Shown: piece by piece, positions 25,563-34,560 of the stretch
Layout: every line of letters begins with the position of its first letter
Numbering within the stretch: position 1 is the first letter of the stretch
Made by a program: the position numbers and the translations under genes
Notes under the pieces: model-generated
The model's input: the letters and a program-made list of their open reading frames with translations, nothing else
Told to the model about the DNA's origin: nothing
The model's database searches: none
DNA from: an uncultured Collinsella sp.
Lineage (GTDB): Bacteria > Actinomycetota > Coriobacteriia > Coriobacteriales > Coriobacteriaceae
Direction: 5' to 3'
DNA length: 64,000 bases
Assembly (NCBI GenBank): GCA_938005465.1
Contig: CALLNU010000019.1
Span: forward strand, 99,361-163,360

Positions 25563-26213
25563 TTAGCGAAAATGAGCTCCGCGCACGCTAAACTTCGCGC
25601 GAGCCTTCGCCAGGCAGTCGTAATGACCCACGTTATGGGCATCGCTCGCGATGAAGCTGTACAGGTTCTGATCGAACAGGCGCTGTGCCGGCTTTTTCTC
25701 GCGACCAAAGCGACCGCCGGCAATAAAGTCCGCCGAAGCCTGCAGCTTGCAGCCCATATCGACCAGGCGCTCCGCCACGCTTACATCCTTTTGAACCGCA
25801 CGATAGCGCTCAGGATGAGCGATGATCACCTGGTAGCCACGGCACTGCAAATCGTAAATCGTGTTCTCGTACTCTCTAAACGCATACGCATCGGCATGCG
25901 TCGAAAGCTCGAGCAGAAACTCGTTGGTCCCATCGAAATGCAAGTGCTCCGCGGCATCGATACCAAGCTCAACGAGCTTTCGATGGTTGACCTCGAAGCC
26001 CATCTGGAGCGGAAAGCCGTCAGCGTTATCACGCAGCAGCTCAAAGGCATCCCACATCTTGTCGTAATCAAAATAGGGATCACGGCAGTGAGGAGTGCAA
26101 ACGATTCTGGTTACACCGGCCCGCTTGGCAGCCTCGAGCATCGCCAAGCTCTCATCGAGATCGGCGGCGCCGTCGTCTACACCCGGCAAGATATGGCAAT
26201 GAATGTCACGCAT
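25563..26213 (-). CDS. cpsB: CpsB/CapC-type PHP-domain tyrosine phosphatase
   Basis: A 216-residue manganese-dependent protein-tyrosine phosphatase that removes phosphate from the C-terminal tyrosines of the partner kinase and so tunes capsule or exopolysaccharide synthesis. PHP metal motifs are DIHCHILPGVDDGAAD at the N-terminus, IVCTPHCRDPYFD, LELSTHADAY, IIAHPERYRAV and FIASDAHNVGHYD. It follows the kinase gene by 17 bases. No polysaccharide polymerase or glycosyltransferase genes are near. Confidence 0.9.
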   Translation of the reverse strand: MRDIHCHILPGVDDGAADLDESLAMLEAAKRAGVTRIVCTPHCRDPYFDYDKMWDAFELLRDNADGFPLQMGFEVNHRKLVELGIDAAEHLHFDGTNEFLLELSTHADAYAFREYENTIYDLQCRGYQVIIAHPERYRAVQKDVSVAERLVDMGCKLQASADFIAGGRFGREKKPAQRLFDQNLYSFIASDAHNVGHYDCLAKARAKFSVRGAHFR

Positions 26214-26230
26214 AGGTCAGCCTTAATCAA

Positions 26231-26968
26231 CTAAACGTTTGCTCGGTTGGTGAAGATGCCCTTTTTGGAAGTCCCCTGATCGTCGGAGCCCTTCTTCACC
26301 TTCTTACCGTCCTTGGTGTAGTAGGAGTAGTAGTACTCGCTGGTCTCGGTCTCGCAGTAGTTCATAACGGTACCAATGAGCTTGACCTTCTCGGACTTCT
26401 TAAGCTGACCGATGGCGTTGAGCGCCTCCTCGCGCTTGGTGAAATCCTCACGCACGACAAAAAGCGCACCGTCGGTCAGACTTGCGATCTCGGCAGCATC
26501 GATGAAGGTGCCGACCGGGGGAGCATCAAAGATGACGTACTGGAACTTGGCGGACAGTGCCTTTACCAGCTTGGCAAAGCGGTGAGAGACGATGATGTCG
26601 GCAGGATTGGGAATATGCGGCTCGGCATCGAGGAAGTAGAAGTTCTTCTGACCCGTCTCGACAATCGCCTGGTCAATGGAGATCTGCTCGGAAAGGACCG
26701 CATAGAGTCCGCCGCGCGAACGAACGCCGAGCATATCGGAAAGAGACCTGCGGCGCATATCGGCCTCGACCAGGAGCACGGACTTGCCGCTCGTGGCGAT
26801 TGCCTGAGCAAGGTTAATGGAAACCGTAGACTTGCCCTCGTTGGGAATCGAGGACGTGACGGTAATGGTACGAATGGGGTCGTCCACGCTCGCAAAGCGG
26901 ATGTTGGCCAGAAGGGTCTTGGCGGCATTCTGTACAACGAGCTTATCGGTGTTCTTTGCCTTAGCCAT
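26231..26968 (-). CDS. cpsD: CpsD-type bacterial tyrosine kinase
   Basis: A 245-residue cytoplasmic BY-kinase that autophosphorylates on a C-terminal tyrosine cluster and controls polysaccharide chain length. Walker A is SSIPNEGKST, Walker A' is VLLVEADMRRRSL, and Walker B is YVIFDAPPVGTF. The tyrosine cluster SEYYYSYYTKDGKK is near residue 210, followed by a lysine-rich tail. The kinase needs the adjacent YveK-like membrane activator, whose stop codon is just before its start; the ribosome site AAAGGTGG is inside the end of that gene. Confidence 0.92.
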   Translation of the reverse strand: MAKAKNTDKLVVQNAAKTLLANIRFASVDDPIRTITVTSSIPNEGKSTVSINLAQAIATSGKSVLLVEADMRRRSLSDMLGVRSRGGLYAVLSEQISIDQAIVETGQKNFYFLDAEPHIPNPADIIVSHRFAKLVKALSAKFQYVIFDAPPVGTFIDAAEIASLTDGALFVVREDFTKREEALNAIGQLKKSEKVKLIGTVMNYCETETSEYYYSYYTKDGKKVKKGSDDQGTSKKGIFTNRANV

Positions 26969-26970
26969 GC

Positions 26971-27627
26971 CTATTTACCACCTTTCATAGCCGGAATTCG
27001 GCCAACAACGGGAATGCCCAGGAGCTCTTCTGCCTCTTCGGCACCGCGGATGCGGGTATTGAGCATGTCTGCCAAAACGACATAGGCAACTGCGATAAAG
27101 ATACCGGCGAGGAACGCGACAGCAACGTACAACGTGCGCTTGGGGCCGCTGGGGACTTCGGGAGTCTTAGCCTCGTCGATAACGTTGATGCTCTGGGCAG
27201 CGCCGACGTTCTGAGCGACCGTGCTCACCGAGCTGGCCATGGCCTTTGCGACCTTAGCCGTCTCCTTGGCATCGGTGCCGGTAACCGAAAGCGTAATGAC
27301 ACGCGTGGTGGTCTCGGAGGAAACAGACACCTTGTAGTCATCCAGATCGGTGAGGCCCAGTTCCTTGGCGGCGCCGCTCTTAACGCTATCGCTATCCAGC
27401 AGCGTGGCGATATCGTTGGAAAGCATCTGGCTCGCCGAGAGATCGTTGTAGCTCATCTGACCGCTATCGTCGGTCTTGGCGAGAATGTACATGCTCGTCG
27501 TCGCGGTATAGGTGTTGTCCATCGCAACAAAGGACACGATGCCCATGGCGATCGCGCAGACCACCGGAAGGGTGATGACCAGCTGAAGGTGCTTTTTGAG
27601 CAGCTGGAACAGTTCGAGAAGGGTCAT
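26971..27627 (-). CDS. YveK/CpsC-type Wzz-domain membrane activator
   Basis: A 218-residue chain-length determinant protein: two membrane helices (ITLPVVCAIAMGIVSFVAM near residue 28 and LYVAVAFLAGIFIAVAYVV near residue 172) frame an extracellular helical domain (DLSASQMLSNDIATLLDSDS). The proline-rich boundary EAKTPEVPSGPKR and a short cytoplasmic tail match the activators of CpsD kinases. It is the first gene of the transcript activator-kinase-phosphatase-GNAT. Its promoter must lie in 27628-27822. Confidence 0.9.
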   Translation of the reverse strand: MTLLELFQLLKKHLQLVITLPVVCAIAMGIVSFVAMDNTYTATTSMYILAKTDDSGQMSYNDLSASQMLSNDIATLLDSDSVKSGAAKELGLTDLDDYKVSVSSETTTRVITLSVTGTDAKETAKVAKAMASSVSTVAQNVGAAQSINVIDEAKTPEVPSGPKRTLYVAVAFLAGIFIAVAYVVLADMLNTRIRGAEEAEELLGIPVVGRIPAMKGGK

Positions 27628-27768
27628 GCAGCTTGCCTTTCATTTCCCCAGTTCGTATTGACAAAACTGCCCGTATGTTATCGCATCTTTTTGCCGAGAC
27701 CAAACTCTATACATAAGAAACAGGCTCTCCTGTAAAAATGTCGGAAGCAATCGTAAAATTGCACAACA

Positions 27769-27797
27769 ACGCCGCACCCGAAAGTCAAATGCGGCGT
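27769..27797 (-). terminator. Hairpin after the PhoR-like kinase gene
   Basis: ACGCCGCA and TGCGGCGT form a perfect 8-bp stem with a 13-base loop, about 25 bases after the stop codon. Only a weak T-rich tail follows on the minus strand. Confidence 0.45.
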
Positions 27798-27822
27798 CTA
27801 CATCAATATCTATGTTGTATCG

Positions 27823-29247
27823 CTATGCGAATGGCTCGTCCTGCTGTATGGGAAACGTCACCGTAATGGTGGTTCCCACGCCCAACTCGCTCGACAGATC
27901 GAGCGTGGCGTGATGATACAGGGCCGCATGCTTGACAATGGCAAGCCCCAGACCGGTTCCGCCGCGTGCCTTGGACCTACTCTTGTCCACGCGATAGAAT
28001 CGTTCAAATACCTTGCCCTGTTCTTCAGGCGCGATACCGATTCCCGTGTCGGCGACCGCAAGGAACGGATGGCCTTCGTCGTTGGTGCCGCACTGCAGCG
28101 TAACCGCACCGCCGGGTCGATTGTAGCGGATGGCGTTGCTTGCCAGATTATAGATGAGCTCGTCAATCAAGCGCGACACGCCTTCGATGACCACAGGCTT
28201 GGTCTCATGACTTATCGTCACATTCGCCTGACGGGCGACCTGTTCAAGACGCTGCTCAACCGCGTAGATGGCACGCGAGAGCTCAATAGGCTCCGTGGAA
28301 CCAATGGGCACCGCCTCGCCCTCAGTTGCACGCTCGGCCTCGTCCAAGTTAGACAGCGTAAGGATATCGTTGACAAGCGCTGCCAAGCGGCCCGCCTCAC
28401 GATAGATGCGACCGCCAAAGTTGCGCAGGTCGCCCTCGCCCTCGACCATGCCGTTTGCGATGAGCTCGGCATAGCCCGAAATCGCCGTAAGCGGCGTCTT
28501 GAGCTCATGGGTGATATTCGCCGTGAACTCGCGGCGCATACGGTCGTTGTCCGCCAGCACCGCCATTTGGCGCTTGAGCTCCTGGCGCTGCGACTCAATA
28601 CGCTCAAGCATGGGGACCATCTCGGCATAGGCGTGCTCATAGCTACGGCGTGGGTGGTCCAAATCCACCTCTTGCAAAGGCGCGATGATGGCACGGGACT
28701 CGCGGCGCGCCATAAAAAACGAGAGTACCGCACCCGCTGCTGCGATAAGCAGCATCGGCGCCACCATCGACAGCAAAATCGCCGCAACGCCAGGCTGGGC
28801 CTGCGCCAAGCGGACAACCTGGCCGTTATCAAGGGCGACGGCGCGATACAGCATAATCTCGTCGAGCGTAGAGCTTGCGCGCTCCGCGGAACCCGAACCA
28901 CTCTCAAAGGCCTCGATGACCTCGGGACGATCGCCATGGTTGGGCAGTGTGGAAGGCGACGCCTCGTTGTCGTAGGCAACCGATCCATCCTTGTTAATCA
29001 GCGTGATGCGCAAGTCCTCTCGATCGAGGCTACGCAAGAACGGGATGGGCTCCTGCTGCTCGTCGAGGGCGGCAGCAATGAGCTCGGTTTCTTGCGCCAG
29101 GTTGGCACTCGTGGCATCCGCCAAGGTGTTTTGCACAAAGAACGCACCCAGCACCGTAAACGCCACGATAACCGCCATGGCGCAGACAAAGATCGTCACA
29201 AAAACGCGGTGCGACAGCGTATGTTTTCCCTGGGGGGCGAAGACCAC
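27823..29247 (-). CDS. PhoR-like sensor histidine kinase
   Basis: A 474-residue membrane kinase: an N-terminal helix (VFVTIFVCAMAVIVAFTVLG), an extracytoplasmic sensor of about 120 residues, a second helix (AAILLSMVAPMLLIAAAGAVL), a linker, the dimerization domain with H-box TANITHELKTPLTAISGYAE, then N-box LIYNLASNAIRYN, G1 DTGIGIAPEE and G2 GGTGLGLAIVKH. The start is GTG with GGAGGAG upstream, 3 bases after the response regulator stop. With the regulator and pstB it forms a phosphate-type signalling operon. Confidence 0.92.
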   Translation of the reverse strand: MVFAPQGKHTLSHRVFVTIFVCAMAVIVAFTVLGAFFVQNTLADATSANLAQETELIAAALDEQQEPIPFLRSLDREDLRITLINKDGSVAYDNEASPSTLPNHGDRPEVIEAFESGSGSAERASSTLDEIMLYRAVALDNGQVVRLAQAQPGVAAILLSMVAPMLLIAAAGAVLSFFMARRESRAIIAPLQEVDLDHPRRSYEHAYAEMVPMLERIESQRQELKRQMAVLADNDRMRREFTANITHELKTPLTAISGYAELIANGMVEGEGDLRNFGGRIYREAGRLAALVNDILTLSNLDEAERATEGEAVPIGSTEPIELSRAIYAVEQRLEQVARQANVTISHETKPVVIEGVSRLIDELIYNLASNAIRYNRPGGAVTLQCGTNDEGHPFLAVADTGIGIAPEEQGKVFERFYRVDKSRSKARGGTGLGLAIVKHAALYHHATLDLSSELGVGTTITVTFPIQQDEPFA

Positions 29248-29250
29248 GGG

Positions 29251-29979
29251 TTACTCCTCCGATGCGGTGGCCGCGGTGTCGTCACCTTCGGCACCATCAC
29301 CGGCAGAAGGCTCGGCCAAGCGGTAGCCCACGCCGCGCACGGTCTCGATGGCGCTGGCATGCTCGCCCAGTTTTTGGCGAAGCGTCTGCACGTGCACGTC
29401 AACGGTGCGCGAACCGCCGTCGAAGTCCCAGCCCCACACGCTCTGCAGCAACGACTCGCGGGTAAAGACCACGCCGGGCTTGCGCATGAGGTACTCGAGC
29501 AGGTCGAACTCGCGCAGGGTGAGCTTAAGCGACTCGCCGGCAACAGTCACCTCACGATGGCTGGGCGAGAGCACAATGTCGCCCACGCTGAGCACATCGC
29601 TTGCCTGTTTGACCATGCCGCCGCGACGCAGCAGTGCGCGGCAGCGGCTGGCGAGCTCCATGAGCGAAAACGGCTTAGTCAGGTAATCGTCGGCACCGCC
29701 ATCGAGCGCCATCACCTTGTCGAGCTCGGTATCCTTGGCGGTAAGCATCATGATGGGCACCGTCGCCGTCAGGCGATCGGCACGCAGTCGACGCATAATC
29801 GCCAAGCCATCGGTATCGGGCAGCATGATGTCGAGCAGGACGGCATCGGGTACCCGTCGCGCCACGGCAGCCTTAAACTCACCGTCGCACGAAAAGCCTT
29901 CGGCCTCAATCCCCTGCTTGCGCAGCGCATAGACCGTCAAATCCCTGATGTTGTCATCGTCCTCGACGTAATAGATCAT
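29251..29979 (-). CDS. PhoB/PhoP-like OmpR-family response regulator
   Basis: A 242-residue transcription factor with a receiver domain (acidic pocket YYVEDDDNIRD, phosphorylated aspartate in AVLLDIMLPDTDG, TAKD and KPF signatures) and an OmpR winged helix (LTLREFDLLEYLMRKPGVVF, GGSRTVDVHVQTLRQKLG). I start at 29979, with AAAGGGG 6 bases upstream, dropping eight unsupported residues. It lies 64 bases downstream of pstB and directly before the kinase gene. PhoB-type control of phosphate genes is the best guess because of pstB. Confidence 0.92.
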   Translation of the reverse strand: MIYYVEDDDNIRDLTVYALRKQGIEAEGFSCDGEFKAAVARRVPDAVLLDIMLPDTDGLAIMRRLRADRLTATVPIMMLTAKDTELDKVMALDGGADDYLTKPFSLMELASRCRALLRRGGMVKQASDVLSVGDIVLSPSHREVTVAGESLKLTLREFDLLEYLMRKPGVVFTRESLLQSVWGWDFDGGSRTVDVHVQTLRQKLGEHASAIETVRGVGYRLAEPSAGDGAEGDDTAATASEE

Positions 29980-30043
29980 GTTGAACCCCTTTGCGGCCGG
30001 CATGACCGCATCTTAACCCTAAAGGTACCTTTACTAGATGGTA

Positions 30044-30919
30044 TCAGCCAAAACGCCCCGTCAAATAATCCGCCGTGCGCGGATCGGTCGGATTCTTGAA
30101 GAGTTGCGCGGTGGGCGCGTGCTCCACCAGCTCACCCAGCAAAAAGAATGCGACCGAATCGGAGATACGCGCCGCCTGCTGCATATTGTGCGTAACGACC
30201 ACGAGCGTGCAGGTCTCTTTGAGCTCGCAGGCCAGCTGCTCCACCACCAGCGTCGACACAGGGTCGAGTGCCGAGGTCGGCTCGTCCATCAGCAGAATGT
30301 CGGGCTGCACGGCAAGTGCGCGGGCGATGCACAGACGCTGCTGCTGGCCGCCCGAAAGACCCAGACCCGACTCTTTGAGCTTGTCCTTGGCCTCGTCCCA
30401 CAGGGCGGCGCGTCGCAGGGAGTCTTCGACCAGCTCGTCGAGCACGACGCGATCGCGCACACCCATACCGCGCGGCCCATAGGCGACGTTGTCGTAGATG
30501 CTCATGGGAAACGGGTTGGGGCGCTGGAACACCATGCCCACGCGCTGGCGAAGGCGGCAGATGTCGTAGTCGCCCAGGATATCTTGACCATCGAGCGCAA
30601 TCTTGCCCTCGATTCGGCAGTCCTTGATGCCGTCGTTCATGCGGTTAAAGCAGCGCTGCAACGTGGACTTTCCGCAGCCCGAAGGCCCGATGAACGAGGT
30701 AATCTGCTTGTCGCGGATCTTGATATTCACGTCCTTGAGCGCATGGTGGTCGCCATAGAACAGGTCGAGGCCCTCAACATCGATTCGCGTCGGCGAGGCG
30801 GCAAGATCCTCTGCCGTGGGGCGAGTCGCATCCCCAACCTCGCGCTCGTGCGCGGCCTCGGCCTGCGCTTTCATGAGTTCTTCAAGCTCCGTGGGCTCCA
30901 CAGCCGCAGCAGCCGTCAT
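30044..30919 (-). CDS. pstB: Phosphate ABC transporter ATP-binding protein, orphan
   Basis: ATPase of the high-affinity phosphate importer, 291 residues. Walker A is GPSGCGKST, the signature is LSGGQQQRLCIARALA, Walker B is ILLMDEPTSALDP, and the phosphate-subfamily QRPNPFPMSIYDNVAYGPR is present. It has an extra N-terminal stretch of about 45 residues before the ABC domain. The start at 30919 has GGAGG 8 bases upstream. The usual partners pstS, pstC and pstA are not upstream; a different kinase gene ends there. The transporter parts must be encoded elsewhere. Confidence 0.93.
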   Translation of the reverse strand: MTAAAAVEPTELEELMKAQAEAAHEREVGDATRPTAEDLAASPTRIDVEGLDLFYGDHHALKDVNIKIRDKQITSFIGPSGCGKSTLQRCFNRMNDGIKDCRIEGKIALDGQDILGDYDICRLRQRVGMVFQRPNPFPMSIYDNVAYGPRGMGVRDRVVLDELVEDSLRRAALWDEAKDKLKESGLGLSGGQQQRLCIARALAVQPDILLMDEPTSALDPVSTLVVEQLACELKETCTLVVVTHNMQQAARISDSVAFFLLGELVEHAPTAQLFKNPTDPRTADYLTGRFG

Positions 30920-31022
30920 ACCGCATACCTCCACATCGATATCAATTCAGCAGTATCGATAGTAGGAATCGCGGCTCATATGCACGTGAGCGCATTGTCA
31001 AGTGTTTGTAAGGGCACACTGG

Positions 31023-32276
31023 CTATGCGGCGGGCAGCTCGATGGTGAATATCGTGTGTTCGGGCGTCGATTCACATGCAACGGTACCGCCGTGCGCGCA
31101 TACGATCTCCTTGGCGATGGCAAGCCCCAGTCCAGCGCCGCCGCGATTGGTCGCACGCGCCGCATCCAGGCGATAGAACTTCTCAAAGATCACCTTGAGC
31201 TTTGCCTCAGGGATGGGATCGCCCTGATTGATAAAGCGCACGCGCACGCCACCGCCGTCCCGGCGTCTGGCCTCGATCGTGATGGTCGAGCCCTCATAGC
31301 TATAGGCAATAGCGTTTTTCATGATGTTGTTGAACACGCGAGCCATCTTGTCGCCATCCACGAGCACCGTCAGGTCCTCGCGAATATCAACTTGGACTTC
31401 CTTATGCTGCTCGTTGAGGATGGGATAGAACTCGTCAGTCACCTGAGCCAGCAGCAACCCCAGATCAACATAGCCGCGCGTGAGCACGATATCGTGGAAG
31501 TCAAAGCGCGTGATATCGAAGAACTCTTCGATGAGCGTATCGAGCCGGTGCGCCTTGTCGAGCGCCACGCCCGTAAAGTGCGCACGTTGCTCAACCGGCA
31601 GCTCGGGAGCCTCTTGCAGCAGCGAAAGATAGCCCACCACACTGGCAAGCGGGGTGCGTAGGTCATGTGCCAAGTACGTGACCAAATCGTACGTGACCAA
31701 ATCGTCCTTGCGATGCGACTCGTCACGCAGAGCTTGCTGCACCTTGCGCTCACGGTCACGCACGCGGTTAAGGGCGCCCTCGACCTCCAAGAAGTCGCCG
31801 TCGATGTTATCCCAGGTGTCGGGGTGATCGATCAGGCGATCTTGAATACGAGCGGCCAGCACACAATCGGCATGCTGCTCGCCCTGCTCGTAGCCCTGGT
31901 AGTACAGGGCGCGGCCACACAAGAACAGCACGCACGCGGCAAGCGCCAGCACAAAGCCAAGCATGTTGAATACAAAGCCGGCATCGAACAGCACCGGCCC
32001 TTCGATGCCGCCGAGCGCCATGGCGCCAATCGCCAACGTCATGGCCCACGCGGCGCCGCCAATCACCACGCAGCGGCACACGATCTCAAATCGATCGATC
32101 AGCAAAAAGCCGACAAGCAGCACCGCCAAGATTCCGACGATGTTATCGATGCCAATCAGCAGCAGGCTCAGCAAAAAGAGCAGCACCGTTGCAAGCGCGC
32201 GGTTGTCGACGACCGACCTCACGTATTCAAAGAGCCGATCGGGCACCTCGAACGCTTGCCTATCGTCTTTTGTCAT
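31023..32276 (-). CDS. VanS-like sensor histidine kinase with internal duplication
   Basis: A 417-residue kinase with four N-terminal membrane helices (residues 28-120) and almost no extracellular loop, suggesting it senses within the membrane. The H-box is YLAHDLRTPLASVVGYLSLL with His204, then the N-box FNNIMKNAIAYSYEG and G2 RGGAGLGLAIAKE. Just before the H-box the five residues DLVTY occur twice (192-196 and 197-201), from a perfect 15-bp tandem duplication at 31674-31703. VanS-type kinases have one such block. It follows the response regulator by 26 bases and is divergent from the D,D-carboxypeptidase gene. Confidence 0.92.
   Translation of the reverse strand: MTKDDRQAFEVPDRLFEYVRSVVDNRALATVLLFLLSLLLIGIDNIVGILAVLLVGFLLIDRFEIVCRCVVIGGAAWAMTLAIGAMALGGIEGPVLFDAGFVFNMLGFVLALAACVLFLCGRALYYQGYEQGEQHADCVLAARIQDRLIDHPDTWDNIDGDFLEVEGALNRVRDRERKVQQALRDESHRKDDLVTYDLVTYLAHDLRTPLASVVGYLSLLQEAPELPVEQRAHFTGVALDKAHRLDTLIEEFFDITRFDFHDIVLTRGYVDLGLLLAQVTDEFYPILNEQHKEVQVDIREDLTVLVDGDKMARVFNNIMKNAIAYSYEGSTITIEARRRDGGGVRVRFINQGDPIPEAKLKVIFEKFYRLDAARATNRGGAGLGLAIAKEIVCAHGGTVACESTPEHTIFTIELPAA
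31674..31703. repeat. 15-bp in-frame tandem duplication in the kinase gene
   Basis: GTACGTGACCAAATC is repeated exactly at 31674-31688 and 31689-31703. It adds five codons directly upstream of the phosphorylated histidine helix. Perfect identity suggests that the duplication is recent and could revert by slippage. Confidence 0.95.
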
Positions 32277-32302
32277 ATCAAGATCCTCACAAGCGAAAAG
32301 CG

Positions 32303-32998
32303 TTATTCGATGATGTAGCCGACGCCCCAGACGTTTTTGATAAAGCGTGGCTTTTGTGCGTCGTCGCCGATCTTTTCACGCAAGTGGCGAATATGCACCA
32401 TCACCGTATTGTTGGAGCCGGGCATAAAGTCCTCGTTCCACACCGCGCGGAACAGGTCCTCCACGGCCACCACGCTGCCGCGATGCTCGACCAGATACAG
32501 CAAGATTGAATACTCGGTGGGCGTGAGGCGAACCGGTGAACCGTCCACTGTCACGGAACGAGCATCGCGGTTGATCTCCAAGCCGTCGAGCTGAATGGTC
32601 GGCGACTCAGCCGCCTGTGCACGGCTACCGTAGCTGGTGTAGCGGCGAAGCTGAGCGTGCACGCGCGCGATGAGCTCCAGCGGACGGAACGGCTTAACCA
32701 CGTAATCGTCCGCGCCAAGCGAAAGGCCCTCGATCTTGTCTTGCTGGGCATCGCGCGCCGTCAGCATGATCACGGGATAGGTATGGCTGGAACGGATCGT
32801 ACGCAGCAGCTCAAAGCCATCGATATCGGGCAGCATGACATCCAGCAGCGCCAGATCGAACTCCTGCTCCAAGATTGCCTTGGCAGCATCAGCCCCGCTA
32901 TAGGCAATCTGGACGTCAAAGCCTTCTTTTGTAAGGTAGATGCCAACTAGGTCGGCAATGGCCTTCTCGTCATCAACTACCAAAATGCGCTCGTTCAT
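32303..32998 (-). CDS. VanR-like OmpR-family response regulator
   Basis: A 231-residue regulator paired with the downstream VanS-like kinase. The receiver has ILVVDDEKAIADL, the phosphorylation site LALLDVMLPDIDG and the KPF signature (DDYVVKPFRPLEL). The winged helix shows LTPTEYSILLYLVEH and NTVMVHIRHLREKIG. It is divergent from the D,D-carboxypeptidase gene, with about 200 bases between starts, so cell-wall stress or peptidoglycan precursors are a plausible input and output. Confidence 0.93.
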   Translation of the reverse strand: MNERILVVDDEKAIADLVGIYLTKEGFDVQIAYSGADAAKAILEQEFDLALLDVMLPDIDGFELLRTIRSSHTYPVIMLTARDAQQDKIEGLSLGADDYVVKPFRPLELIARVHAQLRRYTSYGSRAQAAESPTIQLDGLEINRDARSVTVDGSPVRLTPTEYSILLYLVEHRGSVVAVEDLFRAVWNEDFMPGSNNTVMVHIRHLREKIGDDAQKPRFIKNVWGVGYIIE

Positions 32999-33150
32999 GC
33001 GTGCTCCTCTCGCGCTCCATTATGCCTGAGGCGACGCACGCCACACACAACAAGCGTGGGTGATTAAGTCGGCCTTAAGCACCCTTGTGCCCGTTCGGGT
33101 GCGGATGTGGGCCACGCGCGCACGCGATGATCGCCGACGCCGGCAAACGA

Positions 33151-33156
33151 TATACT
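33151..33156 (+). promoter_or_regulatory. -10 box of the D,D-carboxypeptidase gene
   Basis: TATACT lies 45 bases before the proposed GTG start at 33196. Its position inside the longer open frame that begins at 33085 argues that translation starts after it. No clear -35 is seen. Confidence 0.45.
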
Positions 33157-33195
33157 CTAGTTCCAGAAGAGACCATCCCGTCGAAAGCGAAATCC

Positions 33196-34536
33196 GTGAA
33201 GTCCCTCACCTCTTTTGCAAAGCGCTCAGCCCAGCTTGCCGCCGGCTTTGTCTGCGCTATCGCCCTTGCCGCTGGCGCGCCCACCGTCGCCGGCGCCCAA
33301 GTGCTCACGACCGACAATGTTTGCGGCAAAACCGCCGATGCGCGCGGCATCACGGCCGAAAACCTGCCCGATATCGATGCGACCAATGCCCTCGTCATGG
33401 GCAAAGACGGCACCGTCTACTATGGGCGCGGCGCCGATGAGCAGGTCAAGATCGCCTCGATCACCAAGGTCATGACCGCAATCCTAACCGTCGAGAATTG
33501 CGAGATGGACGAGAAAGTCACGGTGAGCAACGCCGCAGCCACCGTGGGTAATTCGACCGCCGGCTTGCTCGAAGGCGACGAGCTTACCGTGGAGCAGGCA
33601 CTGCGCGGCCTGATGATTCCCTCGGGCAACGACGCCGCCATCGTGCTCGCCGAATATGTGGGCAAGAAGATCGACCCTAAGACCAAAGACGCCGAGGCCA
33701 CATTTGTGAAGGCCATGAACGAGCGCGCTAAGAAGCTCGGCTGCACCGGTACGCTTTTCGAAAACCCGCATGGTCTGGACTTTGATGAGTGGGCTGGCAA
33801 TATGCACTCAACCGCACACGACGTAGCGCTGATGATGCAGGAGGCCATGAAAAACGACACGATCCGCGAGGTCGTAGCGAGCGAGGATTCCTGGATCGAG
33901 GTCACGGGCGCCGACGGCACCGACCATTCGCATTCCATGGACACGCATAACTATTTGCTGGGCCAAGATGGCAACATCGGCGGCAAGACCGGCACCACCG
34001 ACGACGCGGGCTATTGCTTTGCGAGCGCCTACAACCGCGATGGCGACGAGATCTACACCGTTATTTTGAACTCCACCACCACCGACCAGCGCTTTACCGA
34101 TACCGCCACCCTTGCCAACTGGTACTACGACCACAAGGTGACGGTCGCAATCGCCAACACGCAGGAAAAGACCGCCAACGGCAACCCGCTTATGGCACGC
34201 ATTAGCCAGACAGATTGGACGGACAAGACGATCGACGCCACGCTCGCCGACCCCGCCGCACAGGCAACGGTGTTCTCACTCGCCGGCGAAGTGACCGAAA
34301 AAGTTAGCTACGATGACCTCTCGGGCACGGTGCATGTTGGCGACAAGGTAGGCAGCGTTACGCTCAAGCAGGACGGCACCAAGGTCGCCGTCATGGACCT
34401 GGTTGCCGACGAGGAAGGCACAGGGCCGAATCCCATTGAATGGCTCCTTGTGAAGCTCGACCGCCTGGGCCGCCGCATCGACAACCGCCCACTCACGGCA
34501 GAAAGCGAGACCGTCGCCAAGGCTCCTGAGATGTAG
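33196..34536 (+). CDS. dacA: D-alanyl-D-alanine carboxypeptidase (PBP5-like)
   Basis: Secreted penicillin-binding protein that trims the terminal D-alanine from peptidoglycan stem peptides. With GTG at 33196 as start it has 446 residues and a good signal peptide (KR then LAAGFVCAIALAAGAPTVAGA). The active-site motifs are SITK (88-91), SGN (143-145) and KTGTT (264-268). A C-terminal beta domain (about 330-400) follows. The tail lacks an obvious membrane-anchoring helix, so it may be released or wall-held. An upstream in-frame ATG at 33085 would put 37 cytoplasmic residues before the signal and would overlap the promoter. Confidence 0.9.
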   Translation: MKSLTSFAKRSAQLAAGFVCAIALAAGAPTVAGAQVLTTDNVCGKTADARGITAENLPDIDATNALVMGKDGTVYYGRGADEQVKIASITKVMTAILTVENCEMDEKVTVSNAAATVGNSTAGLLEGDELTVEQALRGLMIPSGNDAAIVLAEYVGKKIDPKTKDAEATFVKAMNERAKKLGCTGTLFENPHGLDFDEWAGNMHSTAHDVALMMQEAMKNDTIREVVASEDSWIEVTGADGTDHSHSMDTHNYLLGQDGNIGGKTGTTDDAGYCFASAYNRDGDEIYTVILNSTTTDQRFTDTATLANWYYDHKVTVAIANTQEKTANGNPLMARISQTDWTDKTIDATLADPAAQATVFSLAGEVTEKVSYDDLSGTVHVGDKVGSVTLKQDGTKVAVMDLVADEEGTGPNPIEWLLVKLDRLGRRIDNRPLTAESETVAKAPEM

Positions 34537-34560
34537 GGCGCAAGAATAATAAGTCCACTG

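Noticed and set aside
33085..33195. Upstream start of the D,D-carboxypeptidase
   Set aside because: It would place 37 residues before a good signal peptide and would cover the -10 box at 33151.
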